NCBI RefSeq assembly: GCF_900094575.1
Contig: NZ_FMAE01000003.1
Coordinates: 372,001 to 436,000 of the forward strand
Origin: Bradyrhizobium yuanmingense
GTDB taxonomy: Bacteria > Pseudomonadota > Alphaproteobacteria > Rhizobiales > Xanthobacteraceae
Length of the DNA stretch: 64,000 bases
Direction: 5' to 3'
Shown: positions 25,849-34,964 of the stretch, piece by piece
Layout: each line of letters starts with the position of its first letter
Position numbering within the stretch: the first letter of the stretch is position 1
The notes under the pieces: model-generated
What the model was told of the DNA's origin: nothing
What the model saw: the letters and a program-made list of their open reading frames with translations, nothing else
The model's database searches: none
Translations under genes and position numbers: made by a program

Positions 25849-26961
25849 TCAGGCTTGCGGCAGCTGCGGCGAATTCTCCGGCAGCAGGTGGTCCTTCAGG
25901 ATCAGCGCGACGATCAGGAGCGGCGAGGACAGGAACGCGCCCATCGGCCCCCACAGCCAGGTCCAGAACGCGAGCGCGAGCAGCACGGCGAGCGCGTTCA
26001 GGGCGAGCCGCCGCCCGATGATCGTCGGCGTGATGAAGTGACCCTCAAGAAAGGTGAGGCCACCGAAGGCGAGCGCGGCCATCAGGCCGCCGCCGAGGGT
26101 CGGGAAGGCGATCAGCCCGACCACGACCAGCACCACGAACATCGCCACGGGCCCGATGATCGGTATGAAGTTGAGCGTGGCCGCCAGTGCGCCGAGGCCG
26201 GCCGGATTGGGCATTCCGGTCAGCGCACAGATCAGGCCGGTGGCGACGCCGACGCCGACATTGATGAGGGTGACGGTCAGCAGATAATTGCCGAGATGGA
26301 CCTCGATCTCGTTGAGGATCCGGAGCGTGCGCAGCCGCGCGTCGTGATTGCTGAAGGTCATGATCATGGCCCGCCGCAGGTCGCGCCAGCTTGCGATGAA
26401 CAGGATCAGGGTGACGAAGAACAGCAGGAATTCGGTAAAGGTCGGTGACAGGAATTCCAGCGTCGGCTGCACCCACTCGATCTTGGGCATGTGCAGGCTC
26501 GGCAATCCCTCCGAGCCGCCGAGCATGGCTTGCAGCTCCCGCCAGAGCGCAAGCGGCCGGTCGAACACGTGCAGCTTGTCCTTCAATTGCGCGCCGAGCT
26601 CTGGCAGGCGCGTGCTCCACGCCATGACCGGCGAAGCGATCAACGCGACGGCGAAAGCGACCACCGCGCTCACTGCGACCACGATCAGCACGGCGCCGAC
26701 GCTGCGTGGGACCTTGCTTCGCTCCAGGAAGGTGGCCGCCGGAGACAGCATGGTCCCGATGACGAACGCCATCACGACCGGCAGGAAGAACGCCCGGCCG
26801 ACATAGAGCACGGCGACGATGGCGATCAGCAACAGCCCGGCCAGCGCGAACGCGACGAATTCAGTGCGGCGGATCACCGGCGGCAGCTCGACATGGCTCT
26901 CGGGAAGCGGATCGCCTTCGCTGTTGCCGGAAATCAAACGTTCACTGGGTAGGACGCGCAC
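25849..26961 (-). CDS. AI-2E family (PerM/TqsA-like) transporter
   Basis: A 370-residue polytopic membrane protein with about eight hydrophobic segments. Family features are AFVIGTMLSPAATFLER (about 65-82), the central loop with helical content (about 120-175), and ALAATLNFIPIIGPVAMFVV with the glycine-rich GGGLMAALAFGGLTFLEGHFITPTI region. The start is GTG at 26961 with GGGAGAGA upstream. Members export or exchange small solutes, some with autoinducer-2; the substrate here is unknown. It is preceded by a gap of about 208 bp and followed by the DUF883 gene after 78 bp. Confidence 0.9.
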   Translation of the reverse strand: MRVLPSERLISGNSEGDPLPESHVELPPVIRRTEFVAFALAGLLLIAIVAVLYVGRAFFLPVVMAFVIGTMLSPAATFLERSKVPRSVGAVLIVVAVSAVVAFAVALIASPVMAWSTRLPELGAQLKDKLHVFDRPLALWRELQAMLGGSEGLPSLHMPKIEWVQPTLEFLSPTFTEFLLFFVTLILFIASWRDLRRAMIMTFSNHDARLRTLRILNEIEVHLGNYLLTVTLINVGVGVATGLICALTGMPNPAGLGALAATLNFIPIIGPVAMFVVLVVVGLIAFPTLGGGLMAALAFGGLTFLEGHFITPTIIGRRLALNALAVLLALAFWTWLWGPMGAFLSSPLLIVALILKDHLLPENSPQLPQA

Positions 26962-27169
26962 AATATCTCTCCCGCACGGAATCCGTGATCCGCGCGCCCA
27001 TTGATGACGTGACTAATGCTTGGGCGGCGTGCTGGTTCCATCGCGGCTTCGTGAACGGATGCTCGCTTGACTGTGACGTCGCTGCCGCACGCTGCGCCGG
27101 AACTTCGATCGAGGCGGCGGAGTTTGTTGAGGCAGCGCATCACCTGATGCACATCCAACGGGGCAGCTC

Positions 27170-27985
27170 ATGACAAAGTTGTTTGCAGTCCGTCGCAGCT
27201 TCTCGCCGCGCGCCGTCGGCGCGTTCGCCTTCGCAACCGCTCTTCTCGCAGTGCCGGTGGGCACCGCGAGCGCCCAAACCTTCGGCTATGCGCCGATGCA
27301 GCGGGTGTACCCGCAGGACCTTTACTCGCAGGGCCAATACTTGCAGGGCCAACACTTGCAGGAACAAGGCTATTCGCAGGATGACATCAACGGGGCGCCG
27401 CAGGTCGCCGATGAGGATGCCCAATTGCCCGACCGGCTGCGCAGGCAGATCGTCGGCTTCGACCGGAGCGAGCCGGCCGGTACCATCGTCATCGATACCA
27501 ACAGCACCTATCTCTATTACGTGCTCGGAGGCGGCCGCGCGATCCGCTACGGCGTCGGCGTCGGCCGCGAGGGCTTTACCTGGTCGGGCGTGCAAAGCGT
27601 CAGCCGCAAGGCCGAGTGGCCGGACTGGCATCCGCCGGCCGAGATGATCGCGCGCCAGCCCTATCTGCCGCGCTTCGTCGCCGGCGGGCCCGGCAACCCG
27701 CTCGGTGCGCGCGCGATGTATCTCGGCTCGAGCCAATACCGCATCCACGGCACCAATGATCCCTCCACCATCGGCAAGTTCGTCTCGTCCGGCTGCATCC
27801 GCATGACCAACGAGGACGTCGTCGACCTGTATAGCCGCGTCAATGTCGGCGCCAAGGTCGTGGTGCTGCCGAAGAACGCGCCGCTAATGGCGAAGGGAGG
27901 TGATCCCGTGCGCAAGCGTCCGGCCGTGACGACGCTGCCTTCGGGTCGGCAGGCGCTGAACATGCCCACGTCGGCCGTGAATTAG
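27170..27985 (+). CDS. L,D-transpeptidase (YkuD domain), secreted
   Basis: A 271-residue periplasmic enzyme that forms 3-3 peptidoglycan cross-links or attaches proteins to peptidoglycan. A signal peptide covers about 1-35 (GTASA^Q). A low-complexity segment with repeated YxQGQ/LQGQ units follows (about 49-70), and the YkuD domain spans about 104-236. The catalytic motif HGTNDP to SSGCIRM is intact, with His193, Ser207 and Cys209. A Lys/Arg-rich tail follows. GGGGCAGCTC lies before the ATG. The DUF2865 gene follows after 13 bp, suggesting co-transcription. Confidence 0.92.
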   Translation: MTKLFAVRRSFSPRAVGAFAFATALLAVPVGTASAQTFGYAPMQRVYPQDLYSQGQYLQGQHLQEQGYSQDDINGAPQVADEDAQLPDRLRRQIVGFDRSEPAGTIVIDTNSTYLYYVLGGGRAIRYGVGVGREGFTWSGVQSVSRKAEWPDWHPPAEMIARQPYLPRFVAGGPGNPLGARAMYLGSSQYRIHGTNDPSTIGKFVSSGCIRMTNEDVVDLYSRVNVGAKVVVLPKNAPLMAKGGDPVRKRPAVTTLPSGRQALNMPTSAVN

Positions 27986-27998
27986 TCTGCGAGGTCCT

Positions 27999-28649
27999 AT
28001 GGCGAGACGGCTGATTGACAAACTGGCGGGCGGAGCGGCGATTGTCGTCGTCGTCTCCACCGGGCTAGCGATGGCGCCGTCGGCGCATGCGCAGGATTTC
28101 TTCTCGGGCCTGTTCGGCGGCTTTCGGATGCGGCCGCCGCCGGAAATCCGGATGCCTTTCCCCACCGACGATATGCGGAGCTATGAGGCGCCACGCCAGC
28201 GCGCGTCCTACGGCGGCGGCACCGCCTATTGCGTGCGCAGCTGCGACGGTCGCTACTTCCCGGCACAAGGCAATGATGCCGAGAGCAAGGCGCAATCTTG
28301 CAAGAGTTTCTGCCCTGCCTCGGAGACCTCGCTGGTCTATGGCGGCAACATCGACGATGCCGCGACTGAGAAGGGAAAATCCTATTCGGACTTGCCAAAT
28401 GCATACCGCTACCGCAACGAGATCGTCGCGGGCTGTACCTGCAACGGCAAGGACCCGGTTGGGCTCGCATCAGTCAAGGTCGAGGACGACCCGACCCTGC
28501 GCAAGGGCGACATCGTCGCGGGCGCCGGCGGCCTCGTGGTCGCCAGCCGCAACGCCAATGACCGCCGTGGCGTCGCGATGAATTTCTCGCCGCTGCCGGA
28601 ATCGGTGCGTGCCAGATTCCGTCAAGTCCCGGTGGTGGCGAAGGAGTAG
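27999..28649 (+). CDS. DUF2865 secreted protein
   Basis: A 216-residue protein with a signal peptide (about 1-30, ending APSAHAQ). Mature features are a Cys-rich core: AYCVRSCDGRYFP (about 75-87), AQSCKSFCPAS (about 99-109) and AGCTCNG (about 147-153). Six cysteines plus aromatic residues are typical of DUF2865, an uncharacterised alphaproteobacterial family; disulfides in the periplasm are likely. It lies 13 bp after an L,D-transpeptidase gene, so an envelope role is plausible but unproven. Confidence 0.87.
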   Translation: MARRLIDKLAGGAAIVVVVSTGLAMAPSAHAQDFFSGLFGGFRMRPPPEIRMPFPTDDMRSYEAPRQRASYGGGTAYCVRSCDGRYFPAQGNDAESKAQSCKSFCPASETSLVYGGNIDDAATEKGKSYSDLPNAYRYRNEIVAGCTCNGKDPVGLASVKVEDDPTLRKGDIVAGAGGLVVASRNANDRRGVAMNFSPLPESVRARFRQVPVVAKE

Positions 28650-28804
28650 GGAGCGCCCTATCGGACAGCGTCCGAACCTTGTCGGACGGCCAAATGCTGG
28701 ACTAGGCCCGCCGCGGGACGTTGCGCGGCAGGGTTTCCGAGATGGAACCGGCTTGGGTGCAGCGCGTTAGAACAGCGTAGCAATTGCCTGAAGGGGGCCT
28801 CGCG

Positions 28805-28960
28805 ATGCTGGTCGGCGTACTCGTCACCTTTCTCGTCGTCATTCTCGTGCTCTATCTCATCAACATGCTGCCGATGGATGGCCGCGCCAAGCAGATCGCG
28901 CGCGTCATCGTCATCATCATCGGCATCGTTTCGCTGCTGAAATACCTGGCGGTGTTCTAG
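28805..28960 (+). CDS. Small two-helix membrane protein (Thivi_2564-like)
   Basis: A 51-residue protein with two hydrophobic helices (about 2-22 and 33-51) joined by MLPMDGRAKQIARVI, a conserved Pro-Met-Asp loop. AAGGGGG lies 8 bp before ATG 28805. It resembles the short 'Thivi_2564 family' membrane proteins that I recall from several proteobacteria; the function is unknown. Its size keeps it below many gene-calling cut-offs. Confidence 0.75.
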   Translation: MLVGVLVTFLVVILVLYLINMLPMDGRAKQIARVIVIIIGIVSLLKYLAVF

Positions 28961-28968
28961 CAATCGCA

Positions 28969-28996
28969 GCCCGGACAAGCGAAGCGATATCCGGGC
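28969..28996. repeat. Short palindromic intergenic repeat
   Basis: GCCCGGA (28969-28975) and TCCGGGC (28990-28996) flank a GAAGCGATA loop. It is of the 'cccggacaagcgaagcg' type that recurs in this window near 49443 and 63757. Confidence 0.5.
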
Positions 28997-29051
28997 CGCA
29001 GCGAAGGCCCCGATCGCACCTCACGCCATCCGGGGCTACACCTCAAATCAA

Positions 29052-29075
29052 AAGCCCCGGCGTGAGCCGGGGCTT
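29052..29075 (-). terminator. Rho-independent terminator after csbD-like gene
   Basis: AAGCCCCGGC (29052-29061) pairs with GCCGGGGCTT (29066-29075) over a GTGA loop. On the minus strand the stem is followed by TTGATTTGAG. It lies 14 bp from the stop of the minus-strand CsbD gene. Confidence 0.7.
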
Positions 29076-29088
29076 CGTTCGTGCCGCT

Positions 29089-29289
29089 TCAGTGCAGCGA
29101 CTTCAGCCAGTCGTCGACGTCCTGACGAACCTGGTCCTTGGCCTTGCCGTAACGCTCCTGCAACCGGCCCTCGAGCTGCTCGCGGCGGCCCTCGATCAGT
29201 TGGAGGTCGTCGTCAGTGAGCTTGCCCCATTTCTCCTTGGCCGATCCCTTGAACTGCTTCCAGTTTCCTTCGATCCGATTCCAGTCCAT
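29089..29289 (-). CDS. CsbD family stress-response protein
   Basis: A 66-residue hydrophilic protein. MDWNRIEGNWKQFKGSAKEK (1-20), the Trp-Asn-Arg-Ile-Glu-Gly-Asn-Trp pattern and WGKLTDDDL mark the CsbD family, which is strongly induced in general stress in other bacteria; the molecular role is unknown. The start is ATG 29289 with GGGAG 7 bp upstream; the open frame extends to 29442 without a good signal. Terminators flank it on both sides, so it is probably a single-gene unit. Confidence 0.9.
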   Translation of the reverse strand: MDWNRIEGNWKQFKGSAKEKWGKLTDDDLQLIEGRREQLEGRLQERYGKAKDQVRQDVDDWLKSLH

Positions 29290-29374
29290 GACCATCTCCC
29301 GTTGGTTGATGGCCCGACAACGCGAGGCGCACGCAGCCTGTTCCGTGACACAGCGCGACGTTTCGCCCAACAAA

Positions 29375-29400
29375 AAAGCCCCGGGTTCGGCCGGGGCTTT
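29375..29400 (-). terminator. Rho-independent terminator after glcB
   Basis: AAAGCCCCGG (29375-29384) pairs with CCGGGGCTTT (29391-29400) over a 6-base loop, followed on the minus strand by TTTGTTGGG. It sits 67 bp downstream of the glcB stop and upstream of the CsbD gene. Confidence 0.75.
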
Positions 29401-29466
29401 CGATGTTCCCGTGACTTTGCTCAGCCGAGCGCGCTTATCCAAGCGCCTCTTTATCCAAGAGCCTCT

Positions 29467-31632
29467 TTATGCAAGAGCCTTGGCCTCGCGGCGGCGCGCG
29501 GTGAGGATGTATTCGGTGTAGCCGTTCGGCTGTTCGCGCCCCTTGAAGATGAGGTCGCAGGCAGCCTTGAAGGCGACGCCGTCGAAGGCAGGCGCCATCG
29601 GCTTGTAGATGGGATCGGACGCGTTCTGCTTGTCGACGACGACCGCCATGCGCTTGAGCGATTCCATCACCTGCGCCTCGGTGATCACGCCCTGGTGCAG
29701 CCAGTTGGCAAGGTGCTGGCTGGAGATGCGCAAGGTGGCGCGGTCTTCCATCAGGCCGACATCGTGGATGTCGGGCACCTTGGAGCAGCCGACGCCCTGG
29801 TCGATCCAGCGCACGACATAGCCCAGGATGCCCTGGCAATTATTGTCGATCTCCTGCCTGACGTCATCGGGCGCCCAGTTCGACTTCGACACCGGAATGG
29901 TGAGGATGTCGGACAGCTTTGCGCGCGGTCCGCCCTTGGCGAGTTCCTCCTGGCGCGCGATGACGTTGACCTGGTGGTAGTGCAGCGCGTGCAGCGTCGC
30001 CGCGGTCGGCGAGGGCACCCAGGCGGTGGTGGCGCCGGCCTGCGGATGGCCGAGCTTCTGGGCCAGCATGTCCGCCATCTTGTCGGGCGCGGCCCACATG
30101 CCCTTGCCGATCTGGGCGTGGCCGGGCAGGCCATCGATCAGGCCCATGTCGACGTTCCAGTCCTCATAGGCCTTGATCCAGGCCTGCGCCTTCATCTCGT
30201 TCTTGCGGATCATCGGACCCGCTTCCATCGAGGTGTGGATCTCGTCGCCGGTGCGGTCGAGGAAGCCGGTGTTGATGAACATGATGCGCTTGGAGGCGCG
30301 CTGGATGCAGGCCTTGAGGTTGACGGTGGTGCGTCGCTCCTCGTCCATGATGCCGACCTTGAGCGTGTTCTCGGGCAGGCCGAGCATCTTCTCGACGCGG
30401 TCGAAAATCTCGCAGGTCAGCGAGACCTCGTCCGGGCCGTGCATCTTCGGCTTCACGATGTAGGCAGAACCGGTGCGGCTGTTCTTGACCTTGGAATTGC
30501 CCTTGAGGTCGTGGATCGCGAGCAGGCCCGAGACGGCGGCGTCCAGCAGGCCCTCCGGAACCTCTTCGCCCTTCTCGTCGAGCACCGCGTCCGTGAACAT
30601 GTGGTGACCGCAATTGCGCATCAACAGCAGGCTGCGGCCGTGCAGCTTGAGCTCGCCCTTGCCGTCCGGCGTCTTGTAGAGGCGGTCGGAATTGAGCGAA
30701 CGCGTCAGCGTCTTGCCGCCCTTCTCGAAATCGGCCGACAACGTGCCGTTCATCAGGCCGAGCGTGTTGCGGTAGACCAGCACCTTGTCCTCGGCATCGA
30801 CAGCGGCGACCGAGTCCTCCATGTCCAGAATGGTGGAGACCGCAGCCTCCATGATCATGTCGGCGACGCCGGCCGGATCGTCCTTGCCGATCGCGCTGCT
30901 GCGGTCGATCTTGACCTCGATATGCAGGCCGTTGTTGACGAGCAGCACGGCGCTCGGCGCGGCTGGATCGCCCTGGAAACCCGCGAACTGCGCGGCATTC
31001 TTCAGCGCGGTGGCGTTGCCGCTCTTCAGCTTCACCGCGAGCTGGCTCGCGACGACGCTATAGCCGGTCACGTCGGTGTGGCTGCCGGTCGCGAGCGGCA
31101 CGGCGTTATCGAGGAACGCCTTGGCCTTGGCGATCACCTTGTCGCCGCGTGCCTTGTTGTAGCCCTTGCCGCTCTCGGACGGATCATGCGGAATCGCATC
31201 GGTACCGTAGAAGGCGTCATAGAGCGAGCCCCAGCGTGCGTTCGCCGCGTTCAGCGCGTAGCGCGCATTGGTGAGCGGCACGACAAGCTGCGGGCCGCAG
31301 ATCTTGCCGATCTCCTCGTCGACATTGGCGGTCTCGACCTTCTGCGTCGCCGGCTCCGGGACGAGATAGCCGATCTCCTTTAGGAAGGCGGTGTAGGCAT
31401 TGAGGTCGAACGCCTTGCCTTTATTGGCGCGGTGCCAGTCGTCGATCTTGGCCTGCAGATTGTCGCGAAATGCGAGCAGCTCGCGGTTCTTCGGTCCCAA
31501 CTCCTTGATGATGCCGGCAAGCCCGGCCCAGAACGCATCCGGCGCGATCCCGGTTTTCGGGGCCGCTTCCTTGGCGATGAAGTCAAACAGGACGGGTGCG
31601 ATCTTCAATCCGTGGGCGTCGACGCGTTTCAT
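29467..31632 (-). CDS. glcB: Malate synthase G
   Basis: A 721-residue enzyme that condenses glyoxylate with acetyl-CoA to make malate, for growth on acetate, fatty acids or glycolate. The length fits the G isoform. Family features: [17 protein letters not shown] at the start, [21 protein letters not shown] region (read as [15 protein letters not shown]), [38 protein letters not shown] and [15 protein letters not shown] 31632 opens at the family start; an upstream extension to 31734 has no support. No isocitrate lyase gene is in the window. Confidence 0.97.
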   Translation of the reverse strand: MKRVDAHGLKIAPVLFDFIAKEAAPKTGIAPDAFWAGLAGIIKELGPKNRELLAFRDNLQAKIDDWHRANKGKAFDLNAYTAFLKEIGYLVPEPATQKVETANVDEEIGKICGPQLVVPLTNARYALNAANARWGSLYDAFYGTDAIPHDPSESGKGYNKARGDKVIAKAKAFLDNAVPLATGSHTDVTGYSVVASQLAVKLKSGNATALKNAAQFAGFQGDPAAPSAVLLVNNGLHIEVKIDRSSAIGKDDPAGVADMIMEAAVSTILDMEDSVAAVDAEDKVLVYRNTLGLMNGTLSADFEKGGKTLTRSLNSDRLYKTPDGKGELKLHGRSLLLMRNCGHHMFTDAVLDEKGEEVPEGLLDAAVSGLLAIHDLKGNSKVKNSRTGSAYIVKPKMHGPDEVSLTCEIFDRVEKMLGLPENTLKVGIMDEERRTTVNLKACIQRASKRIMFINTGFLDRTGDEIHTSMEAGPMIRKNEMKAQAWIKAYEDWNVDMGLIDGLPGHAQIGKGMWAAPDKMADMLAQKLGHPQAGATTAWVPSPTAATLHALHYHQVNVIARQEELAKGGPRAKLSDILTIPVSKSNWAPDDVRQEIDNNCQGILGYVVRWIDQGVGCSKVPDIHDVGLMEDRATLRISSQHLANWLHQGVITEAQVMESLKRMAVVVDKQNASDPIYKPMAPAFDGVAFKAACDLIFKGREQPNGYTEYILTARRREAKALA

Positions 31633-31807
31633 GATGGGCTTTCTTGTTGGAAATGGCTGTTTTTGGCTGCTTTTGACCCGACAGCAGCAAAATGCGCCCA
31701 CGCGGGGCGGCTTTCGGGGGCCTATTAGCCCCAAAAAAGAGGCCGTGAGAAGACCCCCGGGAGCTTGTCAAAATGTCAAGGAGAGGTGGGAGACGGTCCC
31801 ACGCACC
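31633..31807. other. glcB upstream region
   Basis: This gap should hold the glcB promoter. A small hairpin GGGGC-N6-GCCCC near 31717-31732 is followed by A's on the plus strand. No gene or clear operator is seen. The repeat element at 31808-31987 fills the rest of the gap to cysN/C. Confidence 0.4.
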
Positions 31808-31987
31808 GGTGTCATTCCCCGCGACCCGGCTACGCTAAGGCTTCGCCGAGGTTGAGGTCTAGGGGCGCCGAAGCTTTAGCGAAGGCGGCAAGCGGGGAAT
31901 CGAGTACGCCGCGGCTTCTCCGTATCCCAACGTCGTCTCTGGAATACTTGGTCGCCCGACGAAGCCGGGCGACGACAGCGAGGACTA
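31808..31987. repeat. Dispersed intergenic repeat, copy 1 (with inner palindromic insert)
   Basis: Outer parts match the element at 46214-46324: a GTCAT-CCCCGCG start, GCGGGGA, AGTACRCCGCGGC, a TACTNGGTCGCCCG block and an AAGCCGGGCGAYGACAGCGAG end. Between the first and second blocks this copy carries an extra stretch of about 65 bp (about 31824-31890) with its own near-palindrome (GCTAAGGCTTCGCC against GAAGCTTTAGCG). Confidence 0.7.
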
Positions 31988-31994
31988 GGCGGCC

Positions 31995-33911
31995 TCAAAT
32001 ATTCGCAGCGAGGTCAACGAGCTCGTCGAACAGCACGCCTGATGCCTTCAGCATCTGCTCGATCTCGTCGGCCGCTTCCGCAACCGTCCGCTTCGACGTA
32101 TCGATCACCAGCTCGGCGGCCTCAGGCTTCTCGTAGTCGTTGCCAATGCCAGTGAACGAGGCGAGCGCGCCGGCGCGGGCTTTCTTGTAATGGCCCTTGG
32201 GATCGCGCTCCTCGCACACCTCGGCGGGCGTCGCGACATGGATTTCGCGAAACGCGGTGTCGGCGATGCGACGCGCGGCGGCGCGATCTTCGCGCGCGGG
32301 CGAGACCGCCGCGACGATGGCGATGTGGCCGTTGCGGGCGAGATGCGTCGCGACCTCGGCGAGGCGGCGGATGTTCTCGCTGCGATCAGTGGCGGAGAAG
32401 CCGAGATCGCTGTTGAGCCCGGCGCGCAGCGTGTCGCCATCGAGCAGGATCGGCGAGCCGCCATTGGTGAAGAGACGCCGCTCCAGCGCCCGCGCCAGCG
32501 TCGACTTGCCGGAAGCCGGCAGGCCGGTAAGCCAGACCACGGCGCCATTGTGGCGGTAGCGGGCTGAACGCTCGTCGCTGCGCAGCGCCGATTCCACCGG
32601 CACGATGTCGACAGGCACGGCACGCTGACCGGCATCGACCGACAGCACCAGGCCACCGCCGGCGATGCGCCCGGACACCTCGATTACGAGGCGGCCGGTG
32701 CGCGGATTTTCGGTGTAGGGATCGGTCGCGATCGGATTGGACAGGGAGATGTCGATCTCGCCGACATGGTTGCGACCGATCGCCTTGTTCTCGCTGCTCG
32801 AGAGCTCGCCGGGATCGACCGCCTTCTCGATGGCGACCACGGTGGCGCGGCTTTCCTTGGGGCCGCAGCGCACCAAAAGCTGGTCGCCCTTGGCAAGCGG
32901 CTTGTCGTGCAGCCAGAAGATCCGCGCGCGCAGCCGCCGCGTCTCGCGCGGGGCGCTGCCCGCATGCGCGATGATGTCGCCGCGCTCGATGAACAATTCG
33001 CGGTCGAGCGTGATGCCGACCGAGCGGCCCGCGCCCTGCCGTCCCGCGACCGGCGTCATCGGCCAGCTCTCGACCGTCTTGATCTTGGCGATCTTACCGG
33101 CCGGCATTATCACGATCTCGTCGCCGGCAATCAGGCTGCCGGATTCGATGCGGCCGGCGACGATGCGGCGGTCGTCGAACTTGTAGATCGCCTGCACCGG
33201 CAGCCGCAGCGCCAGCGCTTCCAGCGGACGCGCCGGCTCGAGGTGATCAAGCGCCTCGACCACGGTCGGTCCCTTGTACCAAGAGATGCGGTCGGTGCGC
33301 ATCGCAACGCCGTCGCCGTCACGCGCGGAAATCGGGATCACGGCCGTGGGCGTCACGCCGAGGCCGTTCAGATGCGCGGAGATCTCGTCGCTGATGTCCT
33401 TGAAGCGTGCGGCGGAGAAATCGACGCGGTCCATCTTGTTGACGACGACGGCGACCTGCTTCACCCCGAGCAGATGCAGGAGATAGCCGTGCCGCCTGGT
33501 CTGGTCGCGCACGCCCTCCAGCGCGTCGATGATCAGCACCGCACCGTCGGCCTGCGAGGCGCCGGTGATCATGTTGCGGAGGAATTCGGCGTGGCCGGGC
33601 GCATCGATCAGCACGATGTCGCGCGAATTGGTGCGGAAGCGGATCTGGGTGGTGTCGATGGTGATGCCCTGGTCGCGCTCGGTCTGCAGCGCGTCGAGCA
33701 GGAACGACCATTCGAACGGCATGCCGCGCCGCGCGCTGACGGCCTTGAGCATTTCGAGCTTGCCCTCGGGCAGGCTGCCGGTTTCATGCAGGAGGCGGCC
33801 GACCAGGGTCGACTTGCCGTGGTCAACATGGCCGACGATGACGATGCGGACCTGGGGACGCGTGGTGCCGTTCGGCGTGCCGGGCGAGGCTGACGTGACG
33901 ATCATGTTCAT
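31995..33911 (-). CDS. cysN: Bifunctional sulfate adenylyltransferase subunit 1/adenylylsulfate kinase (CysN-CysC)
   Basis: A 638-residue fusion. The N-terminal GTPase part (about 20-430) has GHVDHGKST (27-35), [11 protein letters not shown] and NKMDRVD, and boosts APS formation by CysD. The C-terminal APS kinase part (about 455-630) has [11 protein letters not shown] and [16 protein letters not shown], and makes PAPS. This is the layout of NodQ/CysNC. The start MNMIVTSAS could also be read from Met3. It follows cysD by 14 bp. PAPS is not needed by the APS reductase of this locus, so the kinase may serve sulfation. Confidence 0.95.
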   Translation of the reverse strand: MNMIVTSASPGTPNGTTRPQVRIVIVGHVDHGKSTLVGRLLHETGSLPEGKLEMLKAVSARRGMPFEWSFLLDALQTERDQGITIDTTQIRFRTNSRDIVLIDAPGHAEFLRNMITGASQADGAVLIIDALEGVRDQTRRHGYLLHLLGVKQVAVVVNKMDRVDFSAARFKDISDEISAHLNGLGVTPTAVIPISARDGDGVAMRTDRISWYKGPTVVEALDHLEPARPLEALALRLPVQAIYKFDDRRIVAGRIESGSLIAGDEIVIMPAGKIAKIKTVESWPMTPVAGRQGAGRSVGITLDRELFIERGDIIAHAGSAPRETRRLRARIFWLHDKPLAKGDQLLVRCGPKESRATVVAIEKAVDPGELSSSENKAIGRNHVGEIDISLSNPIATDPYTENPRTGRLVIEVSGRIAGGGLVLSVDAGQRAVPVDIVPVESALRSDERSARYRHNGAVVWLTGLPASGKSTLARALERRLFTNGGSPILLDGDTLRAGLNSDLGFSATDRSENIRRLAEVATHLARNGHIAIVAAVSPAREDRAAARRIADTAFREIHVATPAEVCEERDPKGHYKKARAGALASFTGIGNDYEKPEAAELVIDTSKRTVAEAADEIEQMLKASGVLFDELVDLAANI

Positions 33912-33925
33912 GGCCGCGTCCTTGA

Positions 33926-34822
33926 TCAGAGATAGCCGGCGACGCGAAGGCGCTCGAAGGCGTCCTCGGTCTCGTGGTCGAGCGCGCGCCCCGAGCGCTC
34001 CGGCACCTTGGTCTGTTCGAGCTCGATCAGGATCTCGTCGATGTTCGAGGCATTCGAGGCAACCGGATTGGTGATGTCCTGGTCACCCAGCGAGCGATAA
34101 CGCTTGCCGTTCTTGGCGAGGTACAGCGGAATGATCGGGATGTTCTCGCGCTTGGTGTAGGCCCAGATGTCGGCCTCGGTCCAATGCAGGATCGGATGGA
34201 TGCGCAGATGCGCGCCTTGCGGCGGCGAGGCGTTGAAATGATCCCAGAATTCCGGCGGCTGGTCGCGCACGTCCCAATTGCCCTCCAAGCCGCGCGGCGA
34301 GAACACCCGCTCCTTGGCGCGCGTTGCTTCCTCGTCGCGGCGGATGCCGGCGATCAGGCCGTCAAAGCCATACTTTGCGAGCGCCATCTTGAGGCCCTCG
34401 GTCTTGCGCGCGGCGGAACGGGCGGCCGGCGGCAGCGTTGGGTCGACGGCATCGATCGGCGGGCAGGGCTCGACGCGCAGATCGAGATCCCATTCCTTGC
34501 CGTAATGATCGCGGAAGCGATACATCTCCGGAAACTTCTTGCCGGTATCGACGTGAAGGGCCGGGAACGGCATCTTGCCGAAGAAGGCTTTCCGCGCCAG
34601 CCAGATCATGACGTTGGAGTCCTTGCCGAGTGACCACAACAGGGCAATCTTCTTCAGCCGGGCAAAGGCCTCACGGAAGATGTAGATGCTCTGCGCTTCG
34701 AGCTGGTCGAGATGGTCCATGCTCGAGGCAAGTTCGGCAGCAAATTCTTGCGCGCGCACGCGCTCAGCCAGCGCCGGATTGCTCAGTCGATCAGCAGCGG
34801 AATCGTCCTTGAGAAGATGCAT
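33926..34822 (-). CDS. cysD: Sulfate adenylyltransferase subunit 2
   Basis: A 298-residue ATP pyrophosphatase-fold enzyme that adenylates sulfate to APS, with CysN as GTPase partner. Family motifs: [12 protein letters not shown] (PP-loop, about 62-73), [32 protein letters not shown] and [14 protein letters not shown] 34822 (MHLLKDDS) and GTG 34831 are both possible starts. It diverges from cysG across 133-142 bp containing a palindrome that may be the regulatory site for both directions. Confidence 0.95.
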   Translation of the reverse strand: MHLLKDDSAADRLSNPALAERVRAQEFAAELASSMDHLDQLEAQSIYIFREAFARLKKIALLWSLGKDSNVMIWLARKAFFGKMPFPALHVDTGKKFPEMYRFRDHYGKEWDLDLRVEPCPPIDAVDPTLPPAARSAARKTEGLKMALAKYGFDGLIAGIRRDEEATRAKERVFSPRGLEGNWDVRDQPPEFWDHFNASPPQGAHLRIHPILHWTEADIWAYTKRENIPIIPLYLAKNGKRYRSLGDQDITNPVASNASNIDEILIELEQTKVPERSGRALDHETEDAFERLRVAGYL

Positions 34823-34870
34823 CTCTGCCACTTTGCGTTTGGAGGCGAAAATTCTATAGTTGCGGTGCGG

Positions 34871-34893
34871 AAGAGAAGAAAAAATTTTCTCTT
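34871..34893. promoter_or_regulatory. AT-rich palindrome in the cysD-cysG divergent promoter
   Basis: AAGAGAA (34871-34877) and TTCTCTT (34887-34893) flank GAAAAAATT. The centre also contains GAAAA-AA-TTTTC. A dyad of this size in the gap between two divergent sulfur operons is a natural place for a regulator; the regulator is not identified. Confidence 0.45.
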
Positions 34894-34964
34894 TGCGCGC
34901 TCGAAACGAGACATATATAGAAAATAATTCCAGTCAACCCCGTTTGTGGGGAAGCGAGTATCAC

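Noticed and set aside
29062..31383. A 773-codon plus-strand open frame opposite glcB
   Set aside because: It mirrors the malate synthase gene. High GC content keeps antisense frames open; the product is rich in His, Arg, Asp and Val with no family pattern, while glcB is unmistakable.
31717..31737. GGGGC-N6-GCCCC hairpin followed by A's, considered as a terminator
   Set aside because: The A-run is on the wrong side for the minus-strand glcB and there is no plus-strand gene to end.
31995..34822. Reading cysNC and cysD as nodulation genes nodQ and nodP
   Set aside because: The proteins are homologous, but the divergent cysG-cysI-cysH operon and sulfate importer show a general sulfur-assimilation locus, and no nod genes are in the window.
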